DNA from: Jiangella muralis
GTDB taxonomy: Bacteria; Actinomycetota; Actinomycetes; Jiangellales; Jiangellaceae
Direction: 5' to 3'
NCBI RefSeq assembly: GCF_001270745.1
Contig: NZ_KQ434754.1
Span: 62,001 to 126,000 of the forward strand
DNA: 64,000 nucleotides
Shown: one piece after another, positions 24,647 to 33,552 of the stretch
How the letters are laid out: the number at the start of each line of letters is the position of its first letter
How positions within the stretch are numbered: position 1 is the first letter of the stretch
The notes under the pieces: generated by a model
The model's database searches: none
What the model saw: only the letters and a program-made list of their open reading frames with translations
What the model was told of the DNA's origin: nothing
Made by a program: the position numbers and the translations under genes

Positions 24647-26013
24647 GAGTTCATCCGCCCGTAGCCGAGCACCGGGCCACTCGGGCCGACGCTGAACGTG
24701 CCGGACGACCGCTGGACGGCGTCGTTCTCGTTGCCGCCGATGGTGACCAGCGTGCGGCTGGCCTCGTCGACCTCGACGACGATGCTCACGTGCCCGGAGT
24801 AGATCATGACGTCGCCGGGGCGGGGCGGCTTGGTCGGCCCGCCGCTGCCGACGGGGATGAACTCCTGGCCCTGCCCACCGGACTCGAACCACGCCTTCAT
24901 GCCGATGACGGCCGGGATCTGCCACTCATGTCGCCAGAAGTACGGCTGCGTGCCGGGTTCGGACTGGAACGGGATGCCGGCCTCGAGGTAGACCCAGCTG
25001 ACGAAGTCGGCGCACCACTGCTCGCAGCCGCTCGCGATGTAGGTGTCGGTGATGGTCGGGCCGCAGTTGCTGCCCAGCGGCTGTTCGACGATGCCCTTGG
25101 CGTACTCCTGCTCCGCGATGCGCACGACGCCGTCGAGGCCACCGCCGCCGATGCCGCCGCAGCCGGCCCAGCCGCCGCCCTCGCCCTGGTCGCCGTCGTC
25201 GCCCTCGCCGATGCCCATGCCGTGCGGCGGCGGATAGGTGGCGTATTGGCCGTAGTCGCCGGCGCCGCCCTGGGTGAAGTTGGACGAGATGAGCGCGTGC
25301 ACGTTCTCGACGTATCGCCTGGTCTCGTTGTTGTTCCAGTTGCCCGCGGGTCCGGCGTTGTAGCTGGCGGCCGAGTAGACGAAGGTGCCCGGATCCCAGC
25401 GGGCGGCGTCGCCGAGCGGCGTCTCGGCGGTGACGCTGCCGTAGACGCCGTCGGTATGGGTGAAGAGGTTCGCGGCGGTGAAGACGGCATCGCCCGGGTC
25501 CAGATAGTCGGGTGGACCGCCGCCGGCGCTGTACTTGTACGCGTCCCAGGTGCCGGCGCCGAGGTTGAACTGCATGGGGCCGAAACAGCAGCCGGAGCTC
25601 GGCCAGTCGGTGTCGAGGTCTTTCCAGGTGTTGCCGTTCTCGGTGAGGTAGATGGCCGCGAGGTACGCGGGGTCGATGCTGAACTCGTCTCCGGCGGAAA
25701 CGAAGATCTCGGCCCACGGCTCAGGGACGTTGGCCAGCGTGGCGCCGCCCGTGCAGACGTCGCCACCGGGGGTCATGGTGCACTCGGCCAGCGGCGCACG
25801 GTCGGTGATCTCGCACCAGAGCGCCATGACCGTCGCGACCGGGACGAACGCCAGCGACGCCGCGCCCACGACGCCGAACACCGTCAGCAGCGCGATGCCG
25901 AGGATCCACTTGCGGACCCGGCCGGAGCCCTTGCCGCCCGGTGTGCGCGCCGGCTTCGTCTTCGTGCGCCGGGCGACGACGGCCCCGCCGGCGGCGACCG
26001 AACCCTGTGCCAT
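24643..26013 (-). CDS. bifunctional peptidoglycan hydrolase (SLT + CHAP), VirB1-like
   Basis: 456 aa from ATG 26013, preceded by GGAGGG. After a basic tail and one TM segment (ILGIALLTVFGVVGAASLAFV), a lysozyme-like transglycosylase domain (~70-230) carries the expected catalytic Glu in AIYLTENGNTW and the Tyr-rich ASYNAGPAGNW. A Gly/Asp linker leads to a CHAP amidase/endopeptidase domain (~315-456) with Cys in EQWCADFVSW and His in YSGHVSIVVEV. Such two-domain enzymes locally open the wall for Gram-positive T4SS (TcpG/VirB1-type). Several Cys in the first domain could form disulfides. It overlaps the next gene by 4 bases. Confidence 0.87.
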   Translation of the reverse strand: MAQGSVAAGGAVVARRTKTKPARTPGGKGSGRVRKWILGIALLTVFGVVGAASLAFVPVATVMALWCEITDRAPLAECTMTPGGDVCTGGATLANVPEPWAEIFVSAGDEFSIDPAYLAAIYLTENGNTWKDLDTDWPSSGCCFGPMQFNLGAGTWDAYKYSAGGGPPDYLDPGDAVFTAANLFTHTDGVYGSVTAETPLGDAARWDPGTFVYSAASYNAGPAGNWNNNETRRYVENVHALISSNFTQGGAGDYGQYATYPPPHGMGIGEGDDGDQGEGGGWAGCGGIGGGGLDGVVRIAEQEYAKGIVEQPLGSNCGPTITDTYIASGCEQWCADFVSWVYLEAGIPFQSEPGTQPYFWRHEWQIPAVIGMKAWFESGGQGQEFIPVGSGGPTKPPRPGDVMIYSGHVSIVVEVDEASRTLVTIGGNENDAVQRSSGTFSVGPSGPVLGYGRMNS

Positions 26014-26108
26014 ACCCCGCCCTCCATCCCGGGCGCCCGCCACGGCGGCTGGTAGCGGACGTCTGTGTAGGTCGGTGGAGGGGTGGTTCTGTGACAGTGC
26101 CGCGGCGG

Positions 26109-27329
26109 CTACCGCGTCCACTCCGGCGTCGGCCGGCGCCGGTCGATCAGCGACGAGGTCGCGTACTGCGCGCCGACATGCAGGGCCCACGCGAGCGCGA
26201 CCAGCCCGAACAGCCAGCGCTCACCCGTCGTCGCGAGGTCCCAGTACGCGAGCGGCCAAGCCAGAAAGGCGACGGCCACCGGAACGTAGACGAGCTCCAG
26301 GCCGCTACGGTGCCCGATCGAGATGTAGGCGATGTAGCCGTAAAGGGCCACCACGATGGCGACGGCGACCGGATACCGCAGCGCGATGTCCCACGCGTCG
26401 GGCCCGGCCGCCGCCGGGCGGATGAGTCCGTGCGCCACGAGTAGCACCACTGCCAGGAACACGAACGTGGCAGCGAGCACGCCGTAGCCGACCCTGACGG
26501 CGCGGGCTCCCGCGTCGGACCGCGCCCACCGCGTCAGGTCACTGGCCTCCGATGGATCCGATTCGCGTCGGAACGTTGCGAACTCTTCACGCACCCCGGA
26601 GAGATAGACCGTCACGGTCAGGAGGACGTTGTAGAGCAGCCACAGCAAGACTCCCGCGCCGAACCACCAACGCTCCGGTGTCGTCGCGATGCCCCAGTAC
26701 GCAACGACCCAGCCCACCAGGAGCAGGGCGAAGGCCGCGTGAACAGCGACGAGGGCGCGGGCCGAATCGGCCCACACCGATCCGAGGATCGCCACGTAGG
26801 CGACGATCGCGATCAGACGGACCACAGGCTGCTCGCCGTACCAGGACAACACATCTGGACCGGCCGCGTCGGGCCGCAGCCACTCGGGCGCATAGAGGAG
26901 GATCACCACGCCGAATGCGAAGATCGCGGCGATGACCGTCCAGGACAGCGCGGTGACGACGAGGCCACGCCGCCCGTGAATCCAGGCGTCCGGGTCACCC
27001 AGGTAGGTCTTGGGCCGCCCGTCTGCCGCATCCCACGACGCCTCGCGACCCCAGCCCGGATCGGCGGGTTCGGCAGCCTCGGCGTCCAGATCATCGGGCC
27101 AGGCGTCGTTGATGCGAGCGCCCGGACGTACCAGCCCGGCGTCGTAGTCGGCCCGGAGTGCCGGATCGCTCAGCGTCTCGTAGGCCGTGGTGATCAGGCG
27201 GAACATGGCGGTCGTGCCGCCGACGTCCGGATGTGCCGTGCGGACGGCGCGCCGGTAGGCGTCCTTGATCTCGGCGGCGGTCGCCGTCGGCGGCACCTCG
27301 AGGAGCTCGTAGTAGTCGAGGTCAGGCAC
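26109..27329 (-). CDS. J-domain (DnaJ-like) polytopic membrane protein
   Basis: About 406 aa from GTG 27329 (an alternative GTG at 27341 overlaps the upstream stop by 8 bases). An N-terminal J-domain (MPDLDYYELLEVPPTA…) carries the HPD motif that activates Hsp70 (TAHPDVGG, about residue 30). After a hydrophilic linker come roughly eight TM segments in two similar blocks: a WYGE…VAYVAILGSVWADSARAL-type segment, then Leu/Val-rich helices with repeated YWxIATT/ERWWFG and YWDLATTGERWLFG motifs, which suggests an internal duplication. It could bring DnaK to the membrane beside the secretion channel. That role is inferred; no family beyond DnaJ is recognised. Confidence 0.75.
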   Translation of the reverse strand: MPDLDYYELLEVPPTATAAEIKDAYRRAVRTAHPDVGGTTAMFRLITTAYETLSDPALRADYDAGLVRPGARINDAWPDDLDAEAAEPADPGWGREASWDAADGRPKTYLGDPDAWIHGRRGLVVTALSWTVIAAIFAFGVVILLYAPEWLRPDAAGPDVLSWYGEQPVVRLIAIVAYVAILGSVWADSARALVAVHAAFALLLVGWVVAYWGIATTPERWWFGAGVLLWLLYNVLLTVTVYLSGVREEFATFRRESDPSEASDLTRWARSDAGARAVRVGYGVLAATFVFLAVVLLVAHGLIRPAAAGPDAWDIALRYPVAVAIVVALYGYIAYISIGHRSGLELVYVPVAVAFLAWPLAYWDLATTGERWLFGLVALAWALHVGAQYATSSLIDRRRPTPEWTR

Positions 27330-27333
27330 TGCG

Positions 27334-28242
27334 TCAGCCACTCCGCCCGGCGTCGGAGCTCGACGGCGGCAGCGCGATCGCACCGCCTCCGTCGAGTGCG
27401 ACTTCGTCGTCGACGACCTCGAGCGTGACGACCTCCTCGCGCCCCACCCGTGCCGTGAGTGCCTGCACGTCCCAGGGAGTCGAGGCCAGTTGTCGATCCG
27501 CCTCGCGCACCGAACCCCAGCGGCGCTGCTCGATCTGGCGGGTTGCCAGCACAGCGATGACCTGCCGCGACGATGCCCTGATGACGCCCGCCCGGTGCTT
27601 GTACGGCCGGCCCTTGTGCCGTTCTCGAAGCAGGAACTGGTCCTCGAATCCGGGATCGCGAACGGTGCTCAGTACCTGCGCGCGTACTGCCGCCGGCAGG
27701 ACATCGAGCACGGCGGGCTGTTCGCCGTCGAGATCGTGTCTCGCGTCACCGGCTGTGGCCACATCGGCATCGACCGCCACGGTCCCGTACCGATTCCTGA
27801 CCTCCCCCACGTAGCGGTTCCGGCGTACCGTCAGGTTCCATGGCCGGGCAGCGCTACCCCGGAGTGCTCGCGGGCGGCGCCCTTCGATCAGGATCCACGA
27901 GTCCTCACCGACCGCCCACGCCTCGGCATACTCGATCCGGTCGTCCTCGTGCTCCGGCGGTGCCGGCGGCAGGGCACCGCCGACGAACTCGCGAGAAGGC
28001 AGGCAGCGCGCCTGCTTCAGCGCCAGGCGCACTTGGTACGGGAGATCGTCCCAGGTCTGCCAAGCGGCACCGCGTATCGGCTCGAACAGCCCGCCCAACG
28101 TGGAGGCCGACGGTCCAGGGTCTGGCCGCCTCGACGGCGCACGAGTAGAGCGGCGATCGGGAACATCGCCCCTTCTTCCCTGCAATGCCGACATCCGGGC
28201 GTCCCTCATCTCACCGTCGACCTTGGCCACAACCCTAGGCAC
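27334..28242 (-). CDS. hypothetical protein of the T4SS-like block
   Basis: 302 aa from GTG 28242, preceded by GAAGGG with a 6-base gap. No signal peptide or TM segment, so cytoplasmic. The N-terminal ~50 residues are Arg/Pro-rich and probably disordered. The middle (DRIEYAEAWAVGEDSWILIEG … RYVGEVRNRYGTVAVD) looks like a beta-rich domain, and a basic helical C-terminal region contains RHKGRPYKHRAGVIRAS. No family recognised. It lies 23 bp after the YbjN gene and just before the J-domain gene, so it probably shares their job. Confidence 0.6.
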   Translation of the reverse strand: MPRVVAKVDGEMRDARMSALQGRRGDVPDRRSTRAPSRRPDPGPSASTLGGLFEPIRGAAWQTWDDLPYQVRLALKQARCLPSREFVGGALPPAPPEHEDDRIEYAEAWAVGEDSWILIEGRRPRALRGSAARPWNLTVRRNRYVGEVRNRYGTVAVDADVATAGDARHDLDGEQPAVLDVLPAAVRAQVLSTVRDPGFEDQFLLRERHKGRPYKHRAGVIRASSRQVIAVLATRQIEQRRWGSVREADRQLASTPWDVQALTARVGREEVVTLEVVDDEVALDGGGAIALPPSSSDAGRSG

Positions 28243-28265
28243 AACACCCTTCGCTGTCAGTCGCG

Positions 28266-28805
28266 TCAGCCAGGCGGCGACTCCACGATGCGCGGCGCAT
28301 TCGGAAAGGCTCGTTCGGCCACTCGGAACACTTCGAGGACCGCACTGACCGCGGTGGTGATCAGGTTCTCCACCTGTTCGAACGCCGGATCAGCCCCGAG
28401 GTCGGCCGTGACCTCGCCATGGAGCAGGAGATCCGTCTCGTCCTGCTGGACGAACACCTTGGGCCAGACATGCTGCGCATTCCAATCGTTGGCGAACATC
28501 AAGCTCGTGGAGAGCTCGTCCACGTGCATGGACCGCTCCCATACCCCGCGGATGTGGAAGATGCCCGCACCGTGCTCGGCACCCCCCAAGGTGCCGAAGA
28601 AGAACAGACCGTTCTCCCAGATGCCACTGATCTCATCGCCAGCTGCCACATGATCCGCACCCAGCTTGGCAAGCACCTCGATGATCAACTCGTCGCCGTC
28701 GCCGTCGCGGCGCCGCCCGGGTGCGTCCGGGCGGGGCCCGCGCGGACCACGCGTCGTGTCTGGAGTCGTGGGCACGTTGGCTCGCAACCTGTCGAGTTGA
28801 TTCAC
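28266..28805 (-). CDS. YbjN domain protein (secretion-chaperone-like fold)
   Basis: 179 aa from GTG 28805, overlapping the TrbL-like stop as GTGA. After ~35 disordered residues, the YbjN domain shows its hallmark features: the GIFHIRGVWERSMHVDELSTS strand-helix unit (written here only in part: FHIRGVWERSM), the NDWNAQHVWPKVFV motif, and a C-terminal long helix (FEQVENLITTAVSAVLEVF). YbjN folds resemble the CesT-type chaperones of type III secretion. Inside a T4SS operon it may act as a substrate or subunit chaperone, which is inference. Confidence 0.78.
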   Translation of the reverse strand: MNQLDRLRANVPTTPDTTRGPRGPRPDAPGRRRDGDGDELIIEVLAKLGADHVAAGDEISGIWENGLFFFGTLGGAEHGAGIFHIRGVWERSMHVDELSTSLMFANDWNAQHVWPKVFVQQDETDLLLHGEVTADLGADPAFEQVENLITTAVSAVLEVFRVAERAFPNAPRIVESPPG

Positions 28806-30988
28806 CGGGCCGAACCTCCGTCCATCGAGCCGTTGCCCTGGCCTCCCGGCTTCGGCGTTCCGGCATCTCGCCTGGCCTGCCGCCACAGGTCGCGCTGCCT
28901 GAGACTGTCCTCACGCGCCTCGGCCACGCGTCGCTGGACGGGGGTCAGCTTCGCTCGCTCGGCCCTACGTTCCGCGGTGTGCCTGTCCAGCATCGCCTGG
29001 CGCTTGGCCGCGAGTTCGGACTCCATCTCTGTCCGCAGGTCCGGGGCTTGATTCACCCGCTTGGCGCCGAAGCGTCCGTTCGTCAGCCGTGCTCCGACCT
29101 CAGCTCGCCTGGTGTGCCGGTCGAACTTCCGCAACCGTGCCTCATCCACGCGATCAGCGCGCGCGACTTCGGCCCGCCGGCTGAAGGTTTTCACCTTGTG
29201 GACCGATTCGTGGTCGCCGCGCTTCAGGTGGTGCTTGACGCGCTGCCTCCTCGCCTGCTCGACGAGTTGACCGCCGCGGTTGGCCGCCGCTTGCCGGGTT
29301 CCACGTACGACCGTCGACCTGGCGACGGCGGCGCCCCCCGTGGCGACGACGGAGCCGCCGCCTGTCGCCCAGGCGATGCCGGCGGTCCGCGCGATGCCCC
29401 TGACGTTGCGCGCGGCGTCACTCATCGCGTTGAGCTTGCCCGCCGCCCGCTGCATGCCGTTGCGGGCCCCGCCCGGCCCACCGCCGCCGGTGGGCATGAT
29501 GGACGAGCCGCCGCCGAACCCGCCGCCGCCTCCTCCGCCGCCGGAGTTGAACTTCGATGCCATGGCGGCGGCCACGCGGTCCTTGGTCTCGTGGACGGCG
29601 CCGCGGCCGCGCCAGAAGAGGACGATGCCGGCGATCAGCAGCAGGTCGATGAGCAGGAACTTGCCGATCTCGGCCCAGCGGACGGAGCGGTCGTCGGGGT
29701 TGCCGGTGGGTGCCCGGCCCGCCGCCATGATGTCCGTGACGACGTGGAGGAACACACCGAGGAAGACGATGCAGAACATGAGCATGAGGACGGTGGCGAA
29801 CAGCTGGCCGATGTTGCGCCACAGCACCGATCTGGCGCCGCCGGGGAGGATCGCCAGCAGCAGCGTCACCAGCAACTTGATGCACTGGACGAGGGCCGAG
29901 AGGCCGGCGATGAACACGACGCCGGCGATGATGAGGATCAGCACGGCGAGGATCGTGACGGCCGGCTGGATCGCGAACTGCGCCATCCAGCTGTCCGGCC
30001 GGGCCATCTTGGCGAAGGTGTCGACCTCGTCGTTCAGGCAGCTGCCGACCACCTTCCAGACCTCGGGGTCGTAGTCGACGGGCTCGTCGCCGGTGCCGCC
30101 CCACCACGTGCCGGGGTCGGTCAGCTCGGACCCGGTGTCGATGCCGTCGGCGGCGGACCCGCGTCCGGCGAGGTCGCGGTCCTCGAGGTCGCCGCGCAGA
30201 TCGTCCTTCGACGTGCTGTTGCCGGCATGGGACAGCGCGACGACGTAGGCCTCTTCGCAGTCGCCGTCGAGGATGTAGCCGAAGTTGACCAGCATGGCGG
30301 GGTGGTAGAGGAACGTGCTGAGGATGCTCTCGCCCGGGCTGACCCGCTGGTTCTCGGGGTTCGTCAGGTCGTCGAGGTACTCGTCGTCGTTGACGATCTG
30401 GCCGACGAGGTACTGGGAGGTGTCGCGGGCGTCGTAGAGCAGGCCCTCCTGGTTGTCGTTGTCGCCGATCAGCCAGGTGATGGGGTTGATCGGCGCGAGG
30501 TTGTTGTCGGGATGCTGGCTGTCGTAACTGATCGCCGCCACCGCGTAGTTGGCGATGATCAGCGACAACAGGAGCTGGACGAGGCCTTTCCCCCACATAC
30601 CTCTGGCCATCCAGAGCATGCAGATGAACGCCGTGATCGTCAGCATCGCGACGTACATGTTGAGGTTCGACAGCATGCCGGCGATGGAGTCCTGGAAGTC
30701 GCCGGCGATGCCGGTGAACCAGTCGAGCCAGGTCATGCCGAGCACGAAGTCGGTGACCCACGCCAGCGCGATGACCTGGAACTGGTAGATCGCCCAGGTG
30801 ATCGTCATGAGCACCTTGAAGATCAGGTGGAACGGGTCGGTGATGCCGCCGGCCAGCGACAGTTGCACGTGAAACGCCGACAGCTCGCAGTTGCCCGTCG
30901 GGTTGATGAACTGGTCGCCCAGGCCGTTGCCGCCGGGGACCTGGCAGGCCTCGGCGGCGATGCTGACGGCGCCGGCGACAACGCTCAT
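28802..30988 (-). CDS. TrbL/VirB6-like polytopic channel protein
   Basis: 728 aa from ATG 30988, overlapping the VirB4 stop (ATGA). Groups of hydrophobic segments lie at ~50-135 and ~325-470: helices starting LIFKVLMTITWAIYQF, MYVAMLTITAFICMLWMA, VTILAVLILIIAGVVFIAGL, LFATVLMLMFCIVFLGVFL and FLLIDLLLIAGIVLFW. They flank a large extracellular domain (~150-320) with several Cys. A Gly-rich hinge (~485-510) leads to a long basic, Arg/Ala-rich cytoplasmic tail to the C-terminus. This is the architecture of VirB6/TrbL, the inner-membrane channel subunit of T4SS. The basic tail could contact DNA or the ATPases; inferred. Confidence 0.83.
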   Translation of the reverse strand: MSVVAGAVSIAAEACQVPGGNGLGDQFINPTGNCELSAFHVQLSLAGGITDPFHLIFKVLMTITWAIYQFQVIALAWVTDFVLGMTWLDWFTGIAGDFQDSIAGMLSNLNMYVAMLTITAFICMLWMARGMWGKGLVQLLLSLIIANYAVAAISYDSQHPDNNLAPINPITWLIGDNDNQEGLLYDARDTSQYLVGQIVNDDEYLDDLTNPENQRVSPGESILSTFLYHPAMLVNFGYILDGDCEEAYVVALSHAGNSTSKDDLRGDLEDRDLAGRGSAADGIDTGSELTDPGTWWGGTGDEPVDYDPEVWKVVGSCLNDEVDTFAKMARPDSWMAQFAIQPAVTILAVLILIIAGVVFIAGLSALVQCIKLLVTLLLAILPGGARSVLWRNIGQLFATVLMLMFCIVFLGVFLHVVTDIMAAGRAPTGNPDDRSVRWAEIGKFLLIDLLLIAGIVLFWRGRGAVHETKDRVAAAMASKFNSGGGGGGGGFGGGSSIMPTGGGGPGGARNGMQRAAGKLNAMSDAARNVRGIARTAGIAWATGGGSVVATGGAAVARSTVVRGTRQAAANRGGQLVEQARRQRVKHHLKRGDHESVHKVKTFSRRAEVARADRVDEARLRKFDRHTRRAEVGARLTNGRFGAKRVNQAPDLRTEMESELAAKRQAMLDRHTAERRAERAKLTPVQRRVAEAREDSLRQRDLWRQARRDAGTPKPGGQGNGSMDGGSAR

Positions 30989-33552
30989 GCGGGCCTCGAT
31001 CCGACGGCGTTGTCGGTGCGGCCGGCTTCCAGCTCGGGCGGACGGTGGCCGCCGATCAGCACCTCGGGCGGCGACGTCTTCATCGCCTCGAACCGCTCCG
31101 GCCGGGACGGCGGCATGACCTTGATGCGGGCGACGTTGCCCAGGGCGTCGCGCATGAGCGCCTCGCCGCGGCGCATCTCGGGGACGCCGTCGGGCCCGAC
31201 CGGGCTGGTGTGCTCGGTGATCAGCGCGACCAGCGACTCGTCGTCGGGGTCGAGGTCGAGCCACTTGAGGCCGCGCTTGGCCAGCGTCTTGTCGCGGTGC
31301 CGCATGAGGATGCGGGTGGGGATGAGGCCGCGCAGCGTGGCGTCGCCGAAGTCGCTCTCGGGGTCGTGGCTGCCCAGCGCGACCGCGGCCTGGTGCTTGC
31401 GGCCGTCGCGGACGAAGACGGTGATCTCGCGCTCGCCCTCGGGCGACGCGGTGACGTGGTGCGCCTCGTCGACGATGAACAGCGCCAGCTCGGACCGGTC
31501 GCCGAAGCAGACCTGCCGGCCCATGCTGGCCATCAGCGCGTACATGGCCCGGCCGAAGATCTTCTCCAGCTTCAGCTGCTCGAACAGGTGCGCGTGCTGC
31601 AGCTCGTCGCGGTCGGGCAGCTCGAGGGTGCGGGTCCAGAACACGATGGCGCGGTCGCTGAGTTCGACCGGCGGCAGCGAGGTGTCGAAGATGACCCGGC
31701 CGAACTCCTTGCGGGCGAACACGTTCATCAGCCGGCCCAGCTCGTAGGCGCCGTCGAGCGTGCAGCTCTCGAGCAGGTGCTTGGTGAGGTCGCCGAGGCC
31801 GCGGACGCCGTGCCGGGCGAGGTAGCCGACCTCCAGCACCTCGGACAGCAGCACGCCGCGCTCGGACGTCGGCGACACGTTGAGCAGCGGGGTGAGGAAC
31901 GACTGCGCGACCCGGGAGCCGGTGTGGCGGTCGAACACCCGGAGGGGATCCATGCTCATGGTGGGATCGACGACGGAGACGACGGTGGGCGTGGTGAGCG
32001 CGCGGGCCATCGTCACCCACTCGCCGGACTCGGTGCGGTCGAGCGCGATGAACCGGCCGCCGCGGTCGACGGTGTCGGCGGCGATCTTCTTCAGGGCGAC
32101 AGACTTGCCGGCGCCCAGCTCACCGGCAATGGCCAGCGAGCCGGAGACGTCCAGCCGGGTCGTGGCGCCGGCGGGGTCGTGGTGGACGACGCCGGTCTGG
32201 CCGGTGGAGATGTTCAGGCCGAGCAGGCTGCCCTTGCTGTCGCCGACGTCGCAGGTGACCACCGGAACCGACGCGGAGAAGGAGTGCGATGTGGTGATCT
32301 GCGCGAACTCGCGGACCGACTTGGACAGTGGAGCGCCGGGCAGCATGGCCCACCAGAGGTCCTCCTGGTTGCCCAGCGGATGCGTCAGCTTGAACCCGGA
32401 GGCGCCGTAGAACGCCTGCAGCTCCTTGGCCTGCTCCATGACCTGCTCGCCGGTGCGCCCGGCGACGCAGAAGATGACCGTGGCCTCGACCTCGACCTCG
32501 AGGTCGTCGGCGGACAGCAGCGCCTCGTACTCGGCGAGGTCGCGCGCGGACCGTTCGATGGCGTGCATGCCGGTGGCGAGCTGGCCCTCCTGCTGGAGGA
32601 ACTGGTCGTTGAGGTTGGCGACGGCGCGCCGGTTGCGCGCGATGACCTCTTCACGCGTGCGGGTGTGCAGCCGCACCGCCCAGTCGACGTCGAGACCGGC
32701 GTCGTCGACGCGGCCGAGGTACTCGCCGCCGGGGAAGACCATGCCGTCGGCGGGGGTGTCGGCCAGCGCCAGCAGCCCTTGGTACGAGACGGCGTCGGGG
32801 TGGTCGGGCTGGGTGATCTTGACGTACTTGCGGCGCAGCGGGTTCCAGCTCTTGAGCTGACGGCGGTCGAGTTCGGACTGGCCGCCCTCGTCGATCAGCG
32901 CGTCGGGCCACAACACGCCGTGACGGGGCACGACGGCGGCGTCGTGGTCGGCCCGCGTCTCGGGGAGGTCCATGTCGGCGAACAGCCCGCGCTGCAGCGT
33001 GTGCTGGTAGAGCCAGACCAGCTGGGCGACGGTGGCCGGGCGCGGCCGGAACACGGCGGGGATGCCGAGCTCGACCTTGCGGGCCTGCTCGGTGCGCACC
33101 TTCAGCTCGGCCGGCGAGATGCCGTGCCGCGGCAGCACCAGCTGGTCGCGGAAGTCGTCGACGGCGGCCCGGAAGGACTCGTTCAGGTTGCCGAACCGGC
33201 CGCCGTTGCGCAGCGGGACGCTCAGCCAGAACGTCCGCTGGCCCAGCGCGAGGTCGTCGAGGGTGTCGAGGGTGGCCTCGCACTCGGCCGCCCACTCGGG
33301 GCAGTGCTCCAGCGGGATGCCGTTGATCATGCGCTCGACGATGGCCGCGGGATCGAGCGCCGCGCAGGCACCCACCAGCAACGCCTCGCCCGGCAGCGCC
33401 CGCAGCAGCGCCTGGTGCGCCGCCCGCACGCCGTGCTTGTCCTTGTCGGGGCGGAAGCCGTACGGCAACGCCTGCAGCCTCCAGGTCGCCCACACCGTGC
33501 CGCCCCGCGACCAGAGCAGATGGCCGGCCATGGCCCGCGCCGGACTACGCAT
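30985..33552 (-). CDS. VirB4/TraC-like T4SS ATPase
   Basis: 855 aa from ATG 33552 (GTG 33561 is also in frame; the AGG close before the ATG favours it). The N-terminal half lacks motifs. The C-terminal ATPase has Walker A SLAIAGELGAGKSVALKK (~residue 475-490) and Walker B LALFIVDEAHHV (~690), followed by the Q/R motifs around LRGLIPTRILMRHRDK. VirB4 ATPases energise assembly and substrate transfer of T4SS and are the best family marker for this locus. The start overlaps the PrgI-like stop by 8 bases and the stop overlaps the TrbL-like start, indicating a single operon. Confidence 0.9.
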   Translation of the reverse strand: MRSPARAMAGHLLWSRGGTVWATWRLQALPYGFRPDKDKHGVRAAHQALLRALPGEALLVGACAALDPAAIVERMINGIPLEHCPEWAAECEATLDTLDDLALGQRTFWLSVPLRNGGRFGNLNESFRAAVDDFRDQLVLPRHGISPAELKVRTEQARKVELGIPAVFRPRPATVAQLVWLYQHTLQRGLFADMDLPETRADHDAAVVPRHGVLWPDALIDEGGQSELDRRQLKSWNPLRRKYVKITQPDHPDAVSYQGLLALADTPADGMVFPGGEYLGRVDDAGLDVDWAVRLHTRTREEVIARNRRAVANLNDQFLQQEGQLATGMHAIERSARDLAEYEALLSADDLEVEVEATVIFCVAGRTGEQVMEQAKELQAFYGASGFKLTHPLGNQEDLWWAMLPGAPLSKSVREFAQITTSHSFSASVPVVTCDVGDSKGSLLGLNISTGQTGVVHHDPAGATTRLDVSGSLAIAGELGAGKSVALKKIAADTVDRGGRFIALDRTESGEWVTMARALTTPTVVSVVDPTMSMDPLRVFDRHTGSRVAQSFLTPLLNVSPTSERGVLLSEVLEVGYLARHGVRGLGDLTKHLLESCTLDGAYELGRLMNVFARKEFGRVIFDTSLPPVELSDRAIVFWTRTLELPDRDELQHAHLFEQLKLEKIFGRAMYALMASMGRQVCFGDRSELALFIVDEAHHVTASPEGEREITVFVRDGRKHQAAVALGSHDPESDFGDATLRGLIPTRILMRHRDKTLAKRGLKWLDLDPDDESLVALITEHTSPVGPDGVPEMRRGEALMRDALGNVARIKVMPPSRPERFEAMKTSPPEVLIGGHRPPELEAGRTDNAVGSRPA

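Noticed and set aside
30862-30875. Fourth parS-like site, GTTGCACGTGAAAC
   Set aside because: One mismatch and inside the TrbL-like coding sequence 29 kb from oriC; CACGTG-containing codon pairs make a chance match plausible. Not listed as a feature without binding data.
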